DNA of 64,000 nt from Cytobacillus stercorigallinarum (GCF_014836495.1 NZ_JACSQT010000010.1:1-64000); one strand, 5' to 3'. Shown: positions 1 through 10,615, numbered from the stretch's first letter. A program made the numbers and translations. The notes: generated by a model from the sequence alone, not told the origin.

Positions 1-113
1 TCCCATAGCGCAAGCTAGTAAGATCCCTGAAAGATGATCAGGTTGATAGGTTAGAGGTGGAAGTGTGGCGACACATGCAGCTGACTAATACTAATCGATC
101 GAGGACTTAACCA
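1..113 (+). rRNA. 23S ribosomal RNA, 3' end (partial)
   Basis: The first bases match the conserved 3' end of Bacillus 23S rRNA, including the late helix segment and the terminal stretch ending in GAGGACTTAACC at about position 112. The gene enters from the left edge, so only its last ~113 bases are present. It is followed by a spacer and 5S rRNA, the usual 16S-23S-5S order. The exact mature end is inferred from B. subtilis. Confidence 0.93.
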
Positions 114-122
114 ATTTGAAAT

Positions 123-230
123 GCGGAGGCGCCTTGCCCAGGTGCGACAAGCATAAGACGAATTTGACAGGAGGTTGTTCTTTAACCTCATGACAAATTT
201 GGCTTATGACCTCGAGCACCTAGGCGCCGC
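123..230 (+). repeat. Large imperfect hairpin in the 23S-5S spacer
   Basis: The two halves of this stretch are complementary in successive blocks: gcgg/ccgc, cgcc/ggcg, aggtgc/gcacct, cataag/cttatg, aatttg/caaatt, and a gaggtt/aacctc tip. Together they make a ~108-base interrupted stem. It could be an rRNA-processing structure or a dispersed structured repeat. A 60-codon frame crossing the region is not considered a gene. Confidence 0.6.
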
Positions 231-343
231 AGCTAGACAACACTACCTTAGTAGTACCGTCAGCACGCATAGGCGATTACTCAATAACAATCTTCTTCAA
301 CATTACCTAGTTTTGAGGGAACGATTCCCTTATAATTTCATAG

Positions 344-459
<116 letters not shown>

Positions 460-466
460 CAAGATG

Positions 467-497
467 AAAGAGCACATATTTGTATGTGCTCTTTTTT
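467..497 (+). terminator. rRNA operon intrinsic terminator
   Basis: A 10-bp stem (agagcacata/tatgtgctct, 469-478 with 483-492) with a 4-base loop is followed by a run of T from 492 to 497, just after the 5S gene. Confidence 0.9.
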
Positions 498-563
498 CGT
501 GCTTATTTGCTAGGTCTCTATAGATGTTTTCAAGTTTTTTACGTTCAAGTTGAAAGGCTTTAT

Positions 564-1052
564 CTATTTCATTTGTAAATACTGATAAAAATGATATAAA
601 TCTGCCCGCATTTGAAAGTTTTCTTGTTGGAGGGTGGAAGTGACGTTTTTCAATTGATTCAACTCTTCTTGCAAATATTGCAGTTTCATCTGCATATTTG
701 CCATATCCGTTTTGGCAATATTTTTTTCTCTTTCCTCTTCACGATCGATGATTTCATTTTCTTTTATTCCTTTTATAATCGAAACGGTTCCTATGCTTTC
801 CCCTAATGCGACGATGGCACCGCCAAGTATAGCTAGTCTAAATGATTCTAAGCTGAGCAGGCCTCCACTTTCCGTCTCGGTTATGCCTTCCTCGTCTTCT
901 TCTACTTCGTCTAAAAGTCCTATAACAACAATAATGCTTCCAATAGCAGAAAGAGCGCCGCCTAGTAATGCGAGTCTCTCACTTTCACGAACCCCTTCGC
1001 CTTCAGTTTGGAAATTTGCATGTTGTCCGTAAAATGGATACCAAAAGACCAT
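564..1052 (-). CDS. Small protein with duplicated membrane segment and coiled-coil tail
   Basis: This 162-residue protein has no function I recognise. The ATG follows a good ribosome binding site (GGAGAAGAGGTGG on the minus strand), so it is probably real. Two hydrophobic glycine-rich segments, about residues 27-46 and 72-92, each begin with a similar E-S-x-R-L-A-x-L-G-G-A stretch and end in an acidic patch, which indicates an internal duplication. Residues ~113-160 are rich in Q, L, N and M and predict a coiled coil. It stands alone, convergent with the rRNA operon and divergent from yebE. A membrane-associated or self-assembling role is possible but not shown. Confidence 0.6.
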   Translation of the reverse strand: MVFWYPFYGQHANFQTEGEGVRESERLALLGGALSAIGSIIVVIGLLDEVEEDEEGITETESGGLLSLESFRLAILGGAIVALGESIGTVSIIKGIKENEIIDREEEREKNIAKTDMANMQMKLQYLQEELNQLKNVTSTLQQENFQMRADLYHFYQYLQMK

Positions 1053-1244
1053 CTCTCTCCACCTCTTCTCCTATCATTAGGCATACATCCTGTATAACAG
1101 AGTATTCTTTTATATGTAGATGGTACATTGTTTCAAGCGTTTAATTAAGGAAATTTGGGGAGTCGAACAGGAAAGTAGTGATTTAACCTGGAAAGATTGG
1201 GAATAAAGATAATAAGAAGTTTGAAGTGAGATAGGAGTGTTAAA

Positions 1245-1787
1245 ATGTTAGAGAATGGCCTTGTAATGGTAACGATTATTTTGGTTATTAATATTGTGTA
1301 TGTGTCCTTTTTTACGATTCGTATGATATTAACACTAAAAGGGCAGCGTTATCAGGCAGCATTTATTAGTATGATTGAAATTGTTATTTATGTCATTGGA
1401 TTAGGCTTAGTACTCGATAATTTAGATCAGATACAAAACATTATCGCCTATGCAGTCGGGTATGGTATAGGTGTCATTGTTGGAATGAAAATTGAAGAAA
1501 AGCTTGCACTTGGCTATATTACTGTTAATGTAATAACGAAGGAGTATGATAAAGATTTGCCAAAGGATTTACGGGCCAAAGGATATGGTGTAACGTCTTG
1601 GGCTGCGAATGGGCTTGAAGGGGACCGTATGGCACTGCAAATTTTAACTCCAAGAAAATATGAATTAAAGCTGTATGAAACGATTAAAACACTTGACCCG
1701 AAGGCCTTTATCATTGCTTATGAACCAAAAACGATATATGGTGGCTTCTGGGTTAAATCTGTTAAGAAAGGTAAGTTATTTAAGTGA
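1245..1787 (+). CDS. yebE: UPF0316 / DUF2179 membrane protein YebE
   Basis: The 180-residue product has three N-terminal hydrophobic helices (about residues 5-28, 38-58 and 64-84). A soluble C-terminal DUF2179 domain follows (~100-178), ending in the G-G-F-W-V-K-S motif typical of YitT/YebE-like proteins. DUF2179 resembles ligand-binding ferredoxin folds, but the function is unknown. ATG at 1245 follows a GATAGGAG site. The stop overlaps the GTG of the next gene in GTGA, so the pair is co-translated. In B. subtilis yebE-yebG also sit directly before the pur operon, which supports the assignment. Confidence 0.88.
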   Translation: MLENGLVMVTIILVINIVYVSFFTIRMILTLKGQRYQAAFISMIEIVIYVIGLGLVLDNLDQIQNIIAYAVGYGIGVIVGMKIEEKLALGYITVNVITKEYDKDLPKDLRAKGYGVTSWAANGLEGDRMALQILTPRKYELKLYETIKTLDPKAFIIAYEPKTIYGGFWVKSVKKGKLFK

Positions 1788-1978
1788 GTCAAAAGAAAAA
1801 GAAGTTTGAAGTGTTAGAAAATGAAACGATTGATCAATGCTTAGAGCGCATGAAGCAAGAAGGCTATTTTCCAATAAGAAGAATGGAAAAACCGTACTTT
1901 AAAGAAATAAAGAAGAATGGGAAAATAGAATATGAACCTGCAGGGCAAAAAATAGTCTTTGAAGGACAACTTTTGTAG
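1784..1978 (+). CDS. yebG: YebG-like NETI-motif protein
   Basis: A 64-residue, lysine- and glutamate-rich soluble protein starts at GTG, overlapping the yebE stop by four bases. It contains the NETI-like E-N-E-T-I stretch (residues ~11-15) that defines this small family, and a C-terminal motif around Y-E-P-A-G-Q-K. The function is unknown. Its position between yebE and the pur control region is the same as in B. subtilis. No terminator is evident before the PurBoxes that begin two bases after its stop. Confidence 0.8.
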   Translation: MSQKKKKFEVLENETIDQCLERMKQEGYFPIRRMEKPYFKEIKKNGKIEYEPAGQKIVFEGQLL

Positions 1979-1980
1979 TA

Positions 1981-2024
1981 AAACACGAACATTAATTTTC
2001 TGACTTCTTCAATCGTTCGAGATT
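1981..2024 (+). promoter_or_regulatory. Paired PurR boxes of the pur operon
   Basis: Two 14-bp boxes with the CGAAC core face each other: 1981-1994 (AAACACGAACATTA) and 2011-2024 (reverse complement AATCTCGAACGATT), separated by 16 bp. This is the arrangement known for B. subtilis PurR, which represses when PRPP is low. The boxes lie just upstream of the -35 element. Confidence 0.85.
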
Positions 2025-2028
2025 ATCA

Positions 2029-2057
2029 TTGACGGACAATTCGGAAGTTGTTAAGAT
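2029..2057 (+). promoter_or_regulatory. pur operon sigma-A promoter
   Basis: TTGACG at 2029-2034 and TAAGAT at 2052-2057 are separated by exactly 17 bp, downstream of the PurBoxes and upstream of the riboswitch. The expected start is near 2064. Confidence 0.75.
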
Positions 2058-2089
2058 GAAATTGAAAGAAAACCTAACAACATTTTACC

Positions 2090-2160
2090 CCCTCATATAA
2101 TAATGGGAATATGGCCCATGAGTCTCTACCCGGGAACCGTAAATACTCGGACTATGAGGG
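2090..2160 (+). promoter_or_regulatory. Purine riboswitch aptamer (guanine/hypoxanthine class)
   Basis: The P1 stem pairs 2090-2096 (CCCTCAT) with 2154-2160. The conserved ATATAAT, ATATGG, GTCTCTACC and CCGTAAA core segments are present. The specificity base in the GACTAT segment is C (2152), which in this family indicates guanine/hypoxanthine rather than adenine. It precedes an intrinsic terminator and purE, so it acts as a transcriptional OFF switch. Confidence 0.95.
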
Positions 2161-2226
2161 AAAGCTTCTTGTTTGTCCAAGGGACTGGTGTCTCTAAATT
2201 CATAACATTTGGATTTATGAATGAAT

Positions 2227-2290
2227 GGCTCAGACAGAATCTTTCTCTCTTAGATTAGAGCGAGGATTCTATCTGGGCTTTTTCATTTTT
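2227..2290 (+). terminator. Riboswitch-controlled leader terminator
   Basis: Bases 2227-2241 pair with 2265-2279 in a ~15-bp stem with a few G-T pairs. A T-rich run follows (2279-2283 and beyond). It lies between the aptamer and purE and would terminate transcription when purine is bound. Confidence 0.85.
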
Positions 2291-2317
2291 TGGTCAAAAA
2301 GAGAATGGAGGAGAAGG

Positions 2318-2806
2318 ATGAATATCGAAGTTGCCGTCATCATGGGTAGTACATCAGATTGGGAAACGATGAAACATACTTGTGACATTTTAGATGAGCT
2401 TGAAGTCGGTTATGAAAAAAAAGTCGTTTCTGCACACAGAACGCCTGATTTGATGTTTGATTATGCAGAAAGTGCAAGAAATAAAGGAATCAAAGTCATT
2501 ATTGCAGGAGCAGGGGGTGCCGCACACTTACCTGGCATGGTAGCGGCAAAAACAACCTTACCAGTCATTGGTGTTCCAGTTCAATCTAAAGCGTTAAACG
2601 GGATAGATTCCTTATTATCGATTGTGCAAATGCCTGGCGGTGTCCCAGTTGCTACAGTTGCCATTGGTAAAGCAGGAGCAATAAATGCAGGGTTACTGGC
2701 AGGACAAATCTTAAGCGCCTTTGATAAGGAACTTGCTCAACGTTTAGAAGATAGACGAGAAAGAACAAAACAACAAGTGTTAGAAAGTAGTGATGATCTT
2801 GTCTAA
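2318..2806 (+). CDS. purE: N5-carboxyaminoimidazole ribonucleotide mutase PurE
   Basis: The 162-residue enzyme converts N5-CAIR to CAIR in de novo purine synthesis, in the cytosol. The N-terminal MGSTSDW motif, the SAHRTP motif (~42-47) and the [11 protein letters not shown] loop are all present. ATG 2318 is chosen because GGAGGAGAAGG precedes it and the family starts here; a longer in-frame extension to 2225 would run through the leader terminator. It is the first gene of the twelve-gene operon. Its 3' end overlaps purK, the next enzyme's partner gene. Confidence 0.97.
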   Translation: MNIEVAVIMGSTSDWETMKHTCDILDELEVGYEKKVVSAHRTPDLMFDYAESARNKGIKVIIAGAGGAAHLPGMVAAKTTLPVIGVPVQSKALNGIDSLLSIVQMPGGVPVATVAIGKAGAINAGLLAGQILSAFDKELAQRLEDRRERTKQQVLESSDDLV

Positions 2807-3947
2807 ACAAACCATACTACCTGGACAAACAATCGGCATAATTGGTGGAGGGCAGCTTGGTCGTATGATGGCATTATCGGCAAAAGCGAACGGTTTTCGC
2901 ATAGCTGTACTTGATCCTACGGAAGATTCTCCATGTGGTCAAGTGGCTGATGTGAAGATTGTTTCAGCTTATGATGATATGAATGCGATTAAACAATTAG
3001 CATCTATAAGTGATATTGTGACATATGAATTTGAAAATATTAGTGCTGAGGCACTTGATTGGCTTTGTGAGAATGCTTACGTGCCTCAAGGTTCACATGT
3101 ATTATCGCAGACACAGGATCGCATAAAAGAGAAGGTAGCAATCACAAAAGCTGGTGCGACTGTAGCCCCGTACGCAGAGATTCACGCAACGGAAGATATT
3201 TATGCTAATATAGAAGCGCTTGGCTTTCCTGCTGTTTTGAAAACAGCAAGAGGTGGATACGATGGGAAGGGACAATATGTGATTCATAACGAAGCCGAAA
3301 TAGAAAAGGCGAAAGAATTATTAAATCATGGGGCATGCGTCTTAGAGAAGTTCATTCCTTTTCAAAAAGAAATCTCAGTGATTGTTTTCAGGAATCCCAA
3401 TGGTGAAACAGCCTTCTTACCAGTAGGGGAAAATGTGCATCAAGATAATATTCTACATCAAACGATTGTACCGGCGAGAATTTCTGAATTAGCTGCGCAA
3501 ACAGCCTTAGAAGAGGCAAGAAAAATTGCCGATGATTTTGAGCTAGTTGGTACACTTGCGGTTGAAATGTTCCTAGGAGAAAATGATGAGATCTATATTA
3601 ACGAACTAGCCCCAAGACCGCATAATTCTGGTCATTACTCTATTGAAGCATGTGAGACTTCACAATTCGAACAGCATATTCGCGCAGTTTGTAATTGGCC
3701 TTTAGCTAGCACAGAATTACTCAAACCTGCTGTCATGGTCAATATCTTAGGAGAGCATGTTGAGTCTCTTATTCAGGCCATTCCAACTGTAACGGATTGG
3801 AAGGTTCATTTATATGGGAAAGCAGAAGCGAAGTTTAAACGAAAAATGGGTCATGTGACATTGCTTCGCGACAACGTAGAGGAAGCTTTACGTGAGGTAG
3901 AAGAAAGTGACATTTGGCAAATTGCTGCAGAAAAGATCGGAGGATAA
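2793..3947 (+). CDS. purK: 5-(carboxyamino)imidazole ribonucleotide synthase PurK
   Basis: This ATP-grasp enzyme (about 384 residues) makes N5-CAIR from AIR, bicarbonate and ATP for PurE. The sequence shows the nucleotide loop [10 protein letters not shown] near the start, GGYDGKGQ in the ATP-grasp core, and the [12 protein letters not shown] signature late in the protein. The start is ambiguous: GTG 2790, ATG 2793 and TTG 2799 are in frame, and homologs often begin MSKQ, which fits 2799. All three overlap the end of purE, implying translational coupling. The stop lies four bases before purB. Confidence 0.95.
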   Translation: MILSKQTILPGQTIGIIGGGQLGRMMALSAKANGFRIAVLDPTEDSPCGQVADVKIVSAYDDMNAIKQLASISDIVTYEFENISAEALDWLCENAYVPQGSHVLSQTQDRIKEKVAITKAGATVAPYAEIHATEDIYANIEALGFPAVLKTARGGYDGKGQYVIHNEAEIEKAKELLNHGACVLEKFIPFQKEISVIVFRNPNGETAFLPVGENVHQDNILHQTIVPARISELAAQTALEEARKIADDFELVGTLAVEMFLGENDEIYINELAPRPHNSGHYSIEACETSQFEQHIRAVCNWPLASTELLKPAVMVNILGEHVESLIQAIPTVTDWKVHLYGKAEAKFKRKMGHVTLLRDNVEEALREVEESDIWQIAAEKIGG

Positions 3948-3950
3948 ATC

Positions 3951-5243
3951 ATGATTGATCGTTATACTCGCCCAGAGATGGGAGCTATTTGGACAGAACA
4001 GAACCGTTTCCAAGCTTGGTTAGAAGTGGAGATTCTTGCTTGCGAAGCCTGGGCAGAGCTTGGAGATATTCCTAAAGAGGATGTAGCTAAAATCCGTGAA
4101 AAAGCTTCATTTGACATTGAGCGAATTAAAGAAATAGAAGAAGAGACAAGGCATGATGTTGTTGCCTTTACACGTGCCGTTTCTGAAACACTCGGTGAAG
4201 AACGTAAATGGGTCCATTATGGCCTTACTTCTACAGATGTTGTCGACACTGCACTTTCCTATATAGTAAAGCAAGCAAACGATATCTTACTAAAAGATAT
4301 CGAACGTTTTGTAGAAATTCTTAAAGTAAAAGCACAAGAACATAAAAACACAGTGATGATGGGACGTACACATGGTGTGCATGCGGAGCCGACTACTTTT
4401 GGTTTGAAAATGGCGTTATGGTATGAAGAAATGAAACGTAACTTGGCACGCTTTAAAGAGGCGGCTGCTGGCGTTGAATTCGGTAAAATTTCTGGTGCTG
4501 TTGGTACGTATGCGAATATCGATCCATTTGTTGAACAATATGTTTGTGAAAAGCTTGGTATTCAACCAGCGCCTATTTCTACACAAACACTCCAACGTGA
4601 TCGTCATGCACACTATATGAGCACGATTGCATTAATTGCAACGTCCATCGAGAAGTTTGCCACTGAGATACGCGGCCTGCAAAAGAGTGAAACACGGGAA
4701 GTGGAAGAATTCTTTGCAAAAGGACAAAAGGGTTCTTCAGCCATGCCTCATAAGCGTAACCCGATTGGGTCTGAGAATATGACAGGGATGGCAAGAGTCA
4801 TTCGAGGTTATATGATGACCGCGTATGAAAATGTGTCATTGTGGCATGAGCGTGATATTTCTCACTCTTCAGCGGAGCGCGTGATTTTACCAGATGCAAC
4901 GATTGCATTGAATTATATGCTTAACCGTTTCGGCAATATCGTGAAGAACTTAACCGTTTATCCTGAGAATATGAAACGAAATATGGACCGTACGTTAGGG
5001 CTTATTTATTCTCAACGTGTGTTGCTCGCGTTGATCGATAAAGGCCTTGTACGTGAAGAAGCGTATGATACTGTCCAACCAAAGGCAATGGAATCATGGG
5101 AAAAACAAGTACCATTCCGTAGCTTAATTGATCAAGATGAAAAGATCACTTCTCTTTTAACAAAAGAAGAGATTGATGATTGCTTCGATTATCATCATCA
5201 CTTGAAGCATGTAGATACGATCTTTAATCGTTTAGGCTTATAA
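3951..5243 (+). CDS. purB: Adenylosuccinate lyase PurB
   Basis: The 430-residue enzyme of the fumarase/aspartase superfamily catalyses two fumarate-releasing steps: SAICAR to AICAR, and adenylosuccinate to AMP. The superfamily signature [11 protein letters not shown] lies at ~262-272, and the TSTDVVDTA and [14 protein letters not shown] active-site segments are intact. ATG 3951 follows GGAGG at the end of purK. A strong hairpin without a T-run follows the gene, then purC. Confidence 0.97.
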   Translation: MIDRYTRPEMGAIWTEQNRFQAWLEVEILACEAWAELGDIPKEDVAKIREKASFDIERIKEIEEETRHDVVAFTRAVSETLGEERKWVHYGLTSTDVVDTALSYIVKQANDILLKDIERFVEILKVKAQEHKNTVMMGRTHGVHAEPTTFGLKMALWYEEMKRNLARFKEAAAGVEFGKISGAVGTYANIDPFVEQYVCEKLGIQPAPISTQTLQRDRHAHYMSTIALIATSIEKFATEIRGLQKSETREVEEFFAKGQKGSSAMPHKRNPIGSENMTGMARVIRGYMMTAYENVSLWHERDISHSSAERVILPDATIALNYMLNRFGNIVKNLTVYPENMKRNMDRTLGLIYSQRVLLALIDKGLVREEAYDTVQPKAMESWEKQVPFRSLIDQDEKITSLLTKEEIDDCFDYHHHLKHVDTIFNRLGL

Positions 5244-5248
5244 AAAAT

Positions 5249-5283
5249 AATGGGGAGAAGAAGGTTTTCCTCCTCTCCCCATT
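5249..5283 (+). other. Intercistronic hairpin between purB and purC
   Basis: AATGGGGAGA (5249-5258) pairs with TCTCCCCATT (5274-5283), and the inner AGAAGG/CCTCCT bases extend the stem. No T-run follows, so it is more likely an mRNA stability or processing element, or a weak attenuator, than a full terminator. Confidence 0.7.
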
Positions 5284-5335
5284 CAATCCACTTAGTAAGA
5301 ATATTGCTAATTTTCATGATTGGGAGGCGCAAGTC

Positions 5336-6055
5336 ATGCAAAAAGGTTCACTTGTTTATGAAGGAAAAGCAAAAAGGGTTTACAACACAGATGATGCATC
5401 TATCGTTTGGCTAGAATACAAAGATGCTGCTACTGCTTTTAATGGAGAGAAGAAAGCAAGTATTGATGGCAAGGGCCGTTTAAATAATGAGATTACTAGC
5501 TTGCTATTTTTAAAACTGAAGGAGCTTGGTATTGATTCTCATTTTGTGAAGCAAATTTCTCCAAATGAGCAACTTGTAAAGAAAGTGGAAATCATTCCAT
5601 TAGAAACTGTTGTGAGAAATACTTCAGCAGGTAGCTTTGCAAAAAGGCTTGGCGTGGAAGAAGGAAAACCATTAGCAAGACCAATTGTCGAATTTTATTA
5701 TAAGGACGATGATTTAGGTGATCCATTATTAACAGAGGACCATATAGAAATCATGAATTTAGCAACGGAAGAAGAAGTCGCTATTTTAAAAGAAAAAGCA
5801 TTGAAAGTAAACGAAGTATTATCGCAATTTTTTAAAGAGTTGGGCATCCGCCTCGTCGATTTTAAATTGGAATTCGGTAAGGATGCATCAGGTGCGATTC
5901 TGTTAGCAGATGAAATTTCACCTGATACATGCCGCTTTTGGGATTTAAAAACGAATGAAAAGCTCGACAAAGATGTTTTTCGTCGCGACCTTGGCAATTT
6001 AACAGATGCTTATGAAAATATTTTATCCAGACTGGGAGGAAAACTTCATGTATAA
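5336..6055 (+). CDS. purC: SAICAR synthetase PurC
   Basis: The 239-residue enzyme joins CAIR and aspartate with ATP to give SAICAR. It shows the YEGKAKRVY N-terminal ATP loop, VVRNTSAGSFAKRLG (~74-88) and LADEISPDTCRFWD (~192-205), all family hallmarks. ATG 5336 follows GGGAGGCGCAAG. The end overlaps purS by eight bases. Confidence 0.97.
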   Translation: MQKGSLVYEGKAKRVYNTDDASIVWLEYKDAATAFNGEKKASIDGKGRLNNEITSLLFLKLKELGIDSHFVKQISPNEQLVKKVEIIPLETVVRNTSAGSFAKRLGVEEGKPLARPIVEFYYKDDDLGDPLLTEDHIEIMNLATEEEVAILKEKALKVNEVLSQFFKELGIRLVDFKLEFGKDASGAILLADEISPDTCRFWDLKTNEKLDKDVFRRDLGNLTDAYENILSRLGGKLHV

Positions 6056-6302
6056 AGTTAAGGTGTTCGTCACATTAAGAGAGAGCGTATTAGATCCACA
6101 AGGAAATGCTGTTAAACACTCCTTGCATTCCATGAATTACAACGAAGTGTCAGATGTGCGCATCGGAAAATACTTGGAGCTTTCGATTGAAAAGTCAGAG
6201 CGTCCTGTTGAAGAAGTAGTAAAAGAAATGTGTGAAAGACTACTTGCAAATGTCGTGATTGAAGATTATCGTTTTGAAATCGAGGAGGCTGTTGCTCAGT
6301 GA
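6048..6302 (+). CDS. purS: FGAM synthetase subunit PurS
   Basis: An 84-residue subunit bridges PurQ and PurL in the three-protein FGAM synthetase of Gram-positive bacteria. It carries the [15 protein letters not shown] start and the G-K-x-L-E-L segment. ATG 6048 is selected because GGGAGGAAAAC precedes it and the family starts there. It overlaps purC upstream and shares GTGA with purQ downstream. Confidence 0.96.
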   Translation: MYKVKVFVTLRESVLDPQGNAVKHSLHSMNYNEVSDVRIGKYLELSIEKSERPVEEVVKEMCERLLANVVIEDYRFEIEEAVAQ

Positions 6303-6985
6303 AGTTTGCTGTGATTGTTTTTCCAGGGTCGAACTGTGATATTGACATGTATCATGCAGTAAAAGATGAGCTGGGCTGTGATGTGGAATATGTTTGGCAC
6401 GATGAAAAAAGCTTAGATGGTTTTGATGGCATTCTATTACCGGGGGGATTTTCATACGGCGATTATTTGCGAAGCGGAGCCATTGCGCGTTTTAGTCACG
6501 TGATGAAGGAAGTCATTAAAGCGGCTGAGGCAGGGAAACCGGTATTAGGCGTTTGCAACGGTTTTCAAATTTTACTAGAAGCAGGATTACTGCCAGGGGC
6601 GATGAGAAGAAATGAAAGTTTAAAATTCATTTGTCGTCCAGTGCAATTAAAAGTAGAGAACAATCAAACGATGTTCTCGCAAGGATATGAACAAGACGAA
6701 GTGATTACCATACCGGTAGCTCATGGTGAAGGAAACTATTATTGTGATGAAGTGACACTTGCTAGTTTAAAAGAAAACAATCAAATTGTATTTACTTACC
6801 ATGATGTCAACCCGAATGGCAGCTTAAGCAATATTGCTGGTATTACGAATAAAGCGGGTAATGTGCTTGGTATGATGCCCCATCCTGAGCGAGCGGTAGA
6901 TGAGCTTATAGGTGGCGCTGATGGGTTAAAACTTTTTCAATCAATTGTGAAACAATGGAGGGAATCACATGTCGTTAATGCTTGA
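6299..6985 (+). CDS. purQ: FGAM synthetase glutaminase subunit PurQ
   Basis: The 228-residue class I glutamine amidotransferase supplies ammonia to PurL. The nucleophile cysteine lies in GVCNGFQ (~86) and the His-Glu pair in MMPHPERA (~196-200). Translation starts at GTG inside the purS stop overlap. The end overlaps purL by 17 bases, so purS, purQ and purL are tightly coupled. Confidence 0.96.
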   Translation: MKFAVIVFPGSNCDIDMYHAVKDELGCDVEYVWHDEKSLDGFDGILLPGGFSYGDYLRSGAIARFSHVMKEVIKAAEAGKPVLGVCNGFQILLEAGLLPGAMRRNESLKFICRPVQLKVENNQTMFSQGYEQDEVITIPVAHGEGNYYCDEVTLASLKENNQIVFTYHDVNPNGSLSNIAGITNKAGNVLGMMPHPERAVDELIGGADGLKLFQSIVKQWRESHVVNA

Positions 6986-9185
6986 ACCAAGTCCAGAACA
7001 ACTAAAAGAACAACAAGTCTATAAGGAAATGGGTTTGTCAGATGACGAATTTGCAATGGTTGAAAAGATTTTAGGTCGCCTACCTAACTATACTGAAATC
7101 GGCCTTTTCTCTGTTATGTGGTCAGAACATTGTAGCTACAAAAACTCTAAGCCTGTATTGAGCAAGTTCCCTACAAAAGGCGAGCATGTGTTGCAAGGTC
7201 CAGGAGAAGGTGCCGGAATTGTTGATATAGGAGATGAACAGGCTGTTGTATTCAAAATTGAAAGCCATAATCATCCGTCTGCGATTGAACCTTATCAGGG
7301 GGCAGCAACGGGTGTGGGCGGGATTATCCGCGATGTATTCTCGATGGGCGCAAGACCTGTTGCACTCCTCAACTCTTTACGCTTTGGAGAATTGGATACT
7401 CCTCGTGTTCGCTACCTTTTTGAAGAAGTAGTGGCAGGCATTGCTGGATATGGTAATTGTATCGGCATTCCAACAGTCGGTGGAGAAGTGCAGTTTGACG
7501 CCTCCTATGAAGGGAATCCACTTGTGAATGCGATGTGTGTCGGTTTAATTGATCATAAAGATATTAAAAAAGGGCAAGCGCATGGAGTAGGTAACACAGT
7601 CATGTATGTAGGAGCCAAAACGGGGCGTGACGGCATTCATGGTGCTACTTTTGCTTCTGAAGAATTAACGGATCAATCAGAGGAGAATCGTCCGGCTGTT
7701 CAAGTGGGTGATCCATTTATGGAGAAGCTGCTATTAGAAGCATGCCTTGAGCTTGTAAAATCTGATGCATTAGTGGGAATTCAAGATATGGGTGCGGCAG
7801 GTTTAACGAGTTCATCTGCAGAGATGGCAAGTAAAGCTGGTTCAGGGATTGAAATGAACTTAGACTTAGTACCTCAGCGCGAAACGGGAATGACTGCTTA
7901 TGAAATGATGTTATCGGAGTCACAAGAAAGAATGTTAATTGTTGTGACGAAAGGAAGAGAGCAAGAAATTATTGACCTTTTTTCCAAATATGATTTAGAA
8001 GCAGTGGCAATTGGCCGTGTGACTGATGATAAACAGCTTCGTTTAATTCATAAAGGTGAAGTAGTGGCAGATGTACCAACAGATGCATTGGCAGAAGAAG
8101 CGCCTGTATACCACAAGCCGTCCAAAGAGCCAGCTTATTACCGTGAATTCCAGACGATGGAAAATGATATTCCGGCAGTTGATGATCATAAAGAAACGCT
8201 ACTGTCATTATTACAGCAACCTACGATCGCTAGTAAAGAGTGGGTATATGACCAATATGATTATATGGTAAGAACGAACACCGTCGTCGCTCCAGGGTCA
8301 GATGCGGCAGTTATCCGTATCCGTGGAACGAAAAAAGGGTTAGCGATGACAACGGATTGTAATTCACGCTATATGTATTTAGATCCTGAAGTGGGCGGAA
8401 AAATCGCTGTAGCCGAAGCAGCGCGTAATATCGTTTGTTCTGGTGGGGCGCCGTTAGCCATTACGGACAACTTAAACTTCGGTAATCCGGAAAAGCCAGA
8501 AATTTTCTGGCAAATTCAAAAAGCTGCTGATGGGATCAGTGAAGCTTGTCGTACATTAAATACGCCGGTTATTGGTGGTAATGTTTCGTTATATAACGAA
8601 ACAAATGGTACAGCGATTTATCCTACACCGGTTATCGGGATGGTTGGTCTAGTGGAGGATATTGAGCATGTGACAACACAAGACTTCAAACAAGCAGGCG
8701 ACTTGATTTATTTATTAGGTGATACGAGAGCGGAATTTGGTGGCAGTGAATTACAGAAGCTAAGCTATAAAAAAATCTTCGGGCAAGCACCAGCAATCGA
8801 CTTAACTGTAGAAGCAGCACATCAAGCACAAGTCTTAACAGCTATTCAAAAAGGGTTACTATCATCTGCACATGACCTTGCAGAAGGTGGGTTAGCGGTG
8901 GCGGTAGCTGAGAGCTTATTCGCGAATCAATTAGGTGCGAAGCTTGCGTTAACTGGGGAAGCGACAACTCAATTATTCAGTGAATCTCAATCTAGATTCC
9001 TTCTTAGTGTGAAGAAGGAAAACAAAGAAGCATTTGAACAATTAACAAATGCTACACTCATTGGTGAAGTAACAAACGAACAAACACTTGAAATTACTGT
9101 GAACGACGACATTGTGATCAAGGAGCAAACAGAAGTGCTAAATAAAGCGTGGAAGGGAGCCATACCAGCATGCTTGCAGAAATAA
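6969..9185 (+). CDS. purL: FGAM synthetase large subunit PurL
   Basis: The 738-residue small-type PurL converts FGAR to FGAM with ATP and ammonia from PurQ. Motifs include [12 protein letters not shown] near residue 50, the [21 protein letters not shown] nucleotide segment, GGEVQFD, and the second AIRS-like half with [13 protein letters not shown] 6969 follows GGAGGGAATCAC. The length agrees with B. subtilis PurL (about 740). The gene end overlaps purF. Confidence 0.97.
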   Translation: MSLMLEPSPEQLKEQQVYKEMGLSDDEFAMVEKILGRLPNYTEIGLFSVMWSEHCSYKNSKPVLSKFPTKGEHVLQGPGEGAGIVDIGDEQAVVFKIESHNHPSAIEPYQGAATGVGGIIRDVFSMGARPVALLNSLRFGELDTPRVRYLFEEVVAGIAGYGNCIGIPTVGGEVQFDASYEGNPLVNAMCVGLIDHKDIKKGQAHGVGNTVMYVGAKTGRDGIHGATFASEELTDQSEENRPAVQVGDPFMEKLLLEACLELVKSDALVGIQDMGAAGLTSSSAEMASKAGSGIEMNLDLVPQRETGMTAYEMMLSESQERMLIVVTKGREQEIIDLFSKYDLEAVAIGRVTDDKQLRLIHKGEVVADVPTDALAEEAPVYHKPSKEPAYYREFQTMENDIPAVDDHKETLLSLLQQPTIASKEWVYDQYDYMVRTNTVVAPGSDAAVIRIRGTKKGLAMTTDCNSRYMYLDPEVGGKIAVAEAARNIVCSGGAPLAITDNLNFGNPEKPEIFWQIQKAADGISEACRTLNTPVIGGNVSLYNETNGTAIYPTPVIGMVGLVEDIEHVTTQDFKQAGDLIYLLGDTRAEFGGSELQKLSYKKIFGQAPAIDLTVEAAHQAQVLTAIQKGLLSSAHDLAEGGLAVAVAESLFANQLGAKLALTGEATTQLFSESQSRFLLSVKKENKEAFEQLTNATLIGEVTNEQTLEITVNDDIVIKEQTEVLNKAWKGAIPACLQK

Positions 9186-10582
9186 AAGGGTTAAATGAGG
9201 AATGTGGCGTCTTTGGTATTTGGGGTCATCCGGAAGCAGCACAGATTACTTATTACGGATTGCATAGCTTACAGCATCGCGGTCAAGAAGGCGCAGGGAT
9301 TGTTGTAACAGATGGAGATAAGTTGAAAGGTGTAAAAGGAGAGGGTCTCGTCACTGAGGTTTTCTCTCAAGCTGCTATTCAAGAATTAAAAGGAACTTCA
9401 GCAATTGGTCATGTGAGGTACGCTACGGCAGGCGGCGGGGGCTATGAGAATGTTCAACCACTGTTATTCCAATCACAAAATGGCGGTCTAGCTCTGTGTC
9501 ACAATGGAAATTTAACGAACGCTACTGCCCTTAAATATCAACTAGAAGCACAGGGAAGTATTTTTCAAACGAGTTCAGATACCGAGGTATTAGCTCACTT
9601 AATTAAACGAGGTGGTGTGTCTTCTCATAAAGAGCGTGTGAAGAATGCATTGTCCATGGTAAAAGGCGCTTACGCCTTCTTAATTATGACTGAAAATGAA
9701 ATGATGGTTGCGGTTGATCCGAATGGTCTCCGTCCTTTATCACTAGGTAAAATCGGCGATGCTTACGTAATTGCTTCCGAAACATGTGCCTTCGATATTG
9801 TCGGAGCCGAGTATGTCCGTGATGTGTTGCCTGGAGAGTTATTAGTCATTGATGATAATGGCTTCCGTTCCGAGATGTTCGCAATGGCTTCAAATATTTC
9901 TATGTGTGCAATGGAATATGTGTATTTCTCCCGACCAGATAGTAATATTAATGGCATCAATGTCCATACAGCGCGAAAAAATTTAGGGAAACAGCTTGCT
10001 GTCGAAGTTCCGATTGAAGCGGATGTTGTAACAGGCGTACCTGATTCAAGTATTTCTGTAGCCATTGGTTATGCTGAAGCAACAGGGATTCCTTATGAGA
10101 TGGGCCTCATTAAAAATAAGTATGTGGGTCGGACATTTATCCAACCATCACAGTCTTTGCGTGAACAAGGGGTAAAGATGAAACTATCACCTGTAAGAGG
10201 CGTTGTTGAAGGGAAACGAGTTGTCATGGTGGATGACTCCATTGTACGTGGAACAACGAGCCGTCGGATTGTGACGATGTTAAAAGAAGCAGGCGCGACA
10301 GAAGTACATGTAATCATCAGCTCGCCACCGATTAAAAATCCATGCTTTTATGGCATTGATACTTCAACAAAAGAAGAATTGATTGCTTCTGATCGTTCTG
10401 TAGAAGAGATTCGCGAAATTATTGGTGCTGATACACTTACTTTCTTAAGTCCAAAAGGGATGATCGATGCGATTGGCAGAGAAGAAGAAGGCGAGACAAG
10501 AGGTCTTTGCTTAGCTTGCTTCACAGGGAAGTATCCAACGGAAATATATCCAAGCACGCTACATCCATACGAAAAAGTATAA
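9170..10582 (+). CDS. purF: Amidophosphoribosyltransferase PurF
   Basis: The 470-residue enzyme makes 5-phosphoribosylamine from PRPP and glutamine, the committed step. The start at 9170 ([12 protein letters not shown]) matches the B. subtilis protein, whose 11-residue propeptide is removed to expose the catalytic Cys12. GGAAGGGAG precedes it. The PRPP loop [14 protein letters not shown] is clear. Cysteines in SMCAME, NPCFYG and GLCLACFTG match the 4Fe-4S ligands of the Bacillus enzyme, which is oxygen-labile. A start at 9149 is less likely. Confidence 0.97.
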   Translation: MLAEIKGLNEECGVFGIWGHPEAAQITYYGLHSLQHRGQEGAGIVVTDGDKLKGVKGEGLVTEVFSQAAIQELKGTSAIGHVRYATAGGGGYENVQPLLFQSQNGGLALCHNGNLTNATALKYQLEAQGSIFQTSSDTEVLAHLIKRGGVSSHKERVKNALSMVKGAYAFLIMTENEMMVAVDPNGLRPLSLGKIGDAYVIASETCAFDIVGAEYVRDVLPGELLVIDDNGFRSEMFAMASNISMCAMEYVYFSRPDSNINGINVHTARKNLGKQLAVEVPIEADVVTGVPDSSISVAIGYAEATGIPYEMGLIKNKYVGRTFIQPSQSLREQGVKMKLSPVRGVVEGKRVVMVDDSIVRGTTSRRIVTMLKEAGATEVHVIISSPPIKNPCFYGIDTSTKEELIASDRSVEEIREIIGADTLTFLSPKGMIDAIGREEEGETRGLCLACFTGKYPTEIYPSTLHPYEKV

Positions 10583-10585
10583 ATC

Positions 10586-10615
10586 ATAAAGTAGCAACAT
10601 TGTTTGCTACTTTAT
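10586..10615 (+). other. Intercistronic hairpin between purF and purM
   Basis: A perfect 12-bp stem (ATAAAGTAGCAA, 10586-10597, with TTGCTACTTTAT, 10604-10615) has a 6-base loop. Only short T runs follow, so partial termination or transcript processing is possible. Confidence 0.65.

Noticed and set aside
113..343. tRNA gene in the rRNA spacer or after 5S
   Set aside because: No cloverleaf or GTTCRAAYC T-arm consensus is present there.
2225..2317. N-terminal extension of PurE to an upstream ATG
   Set aside because: It would translate through the riboswitch terminator and adds residues absent from PurE; ATG 2318 has the ribosome site.
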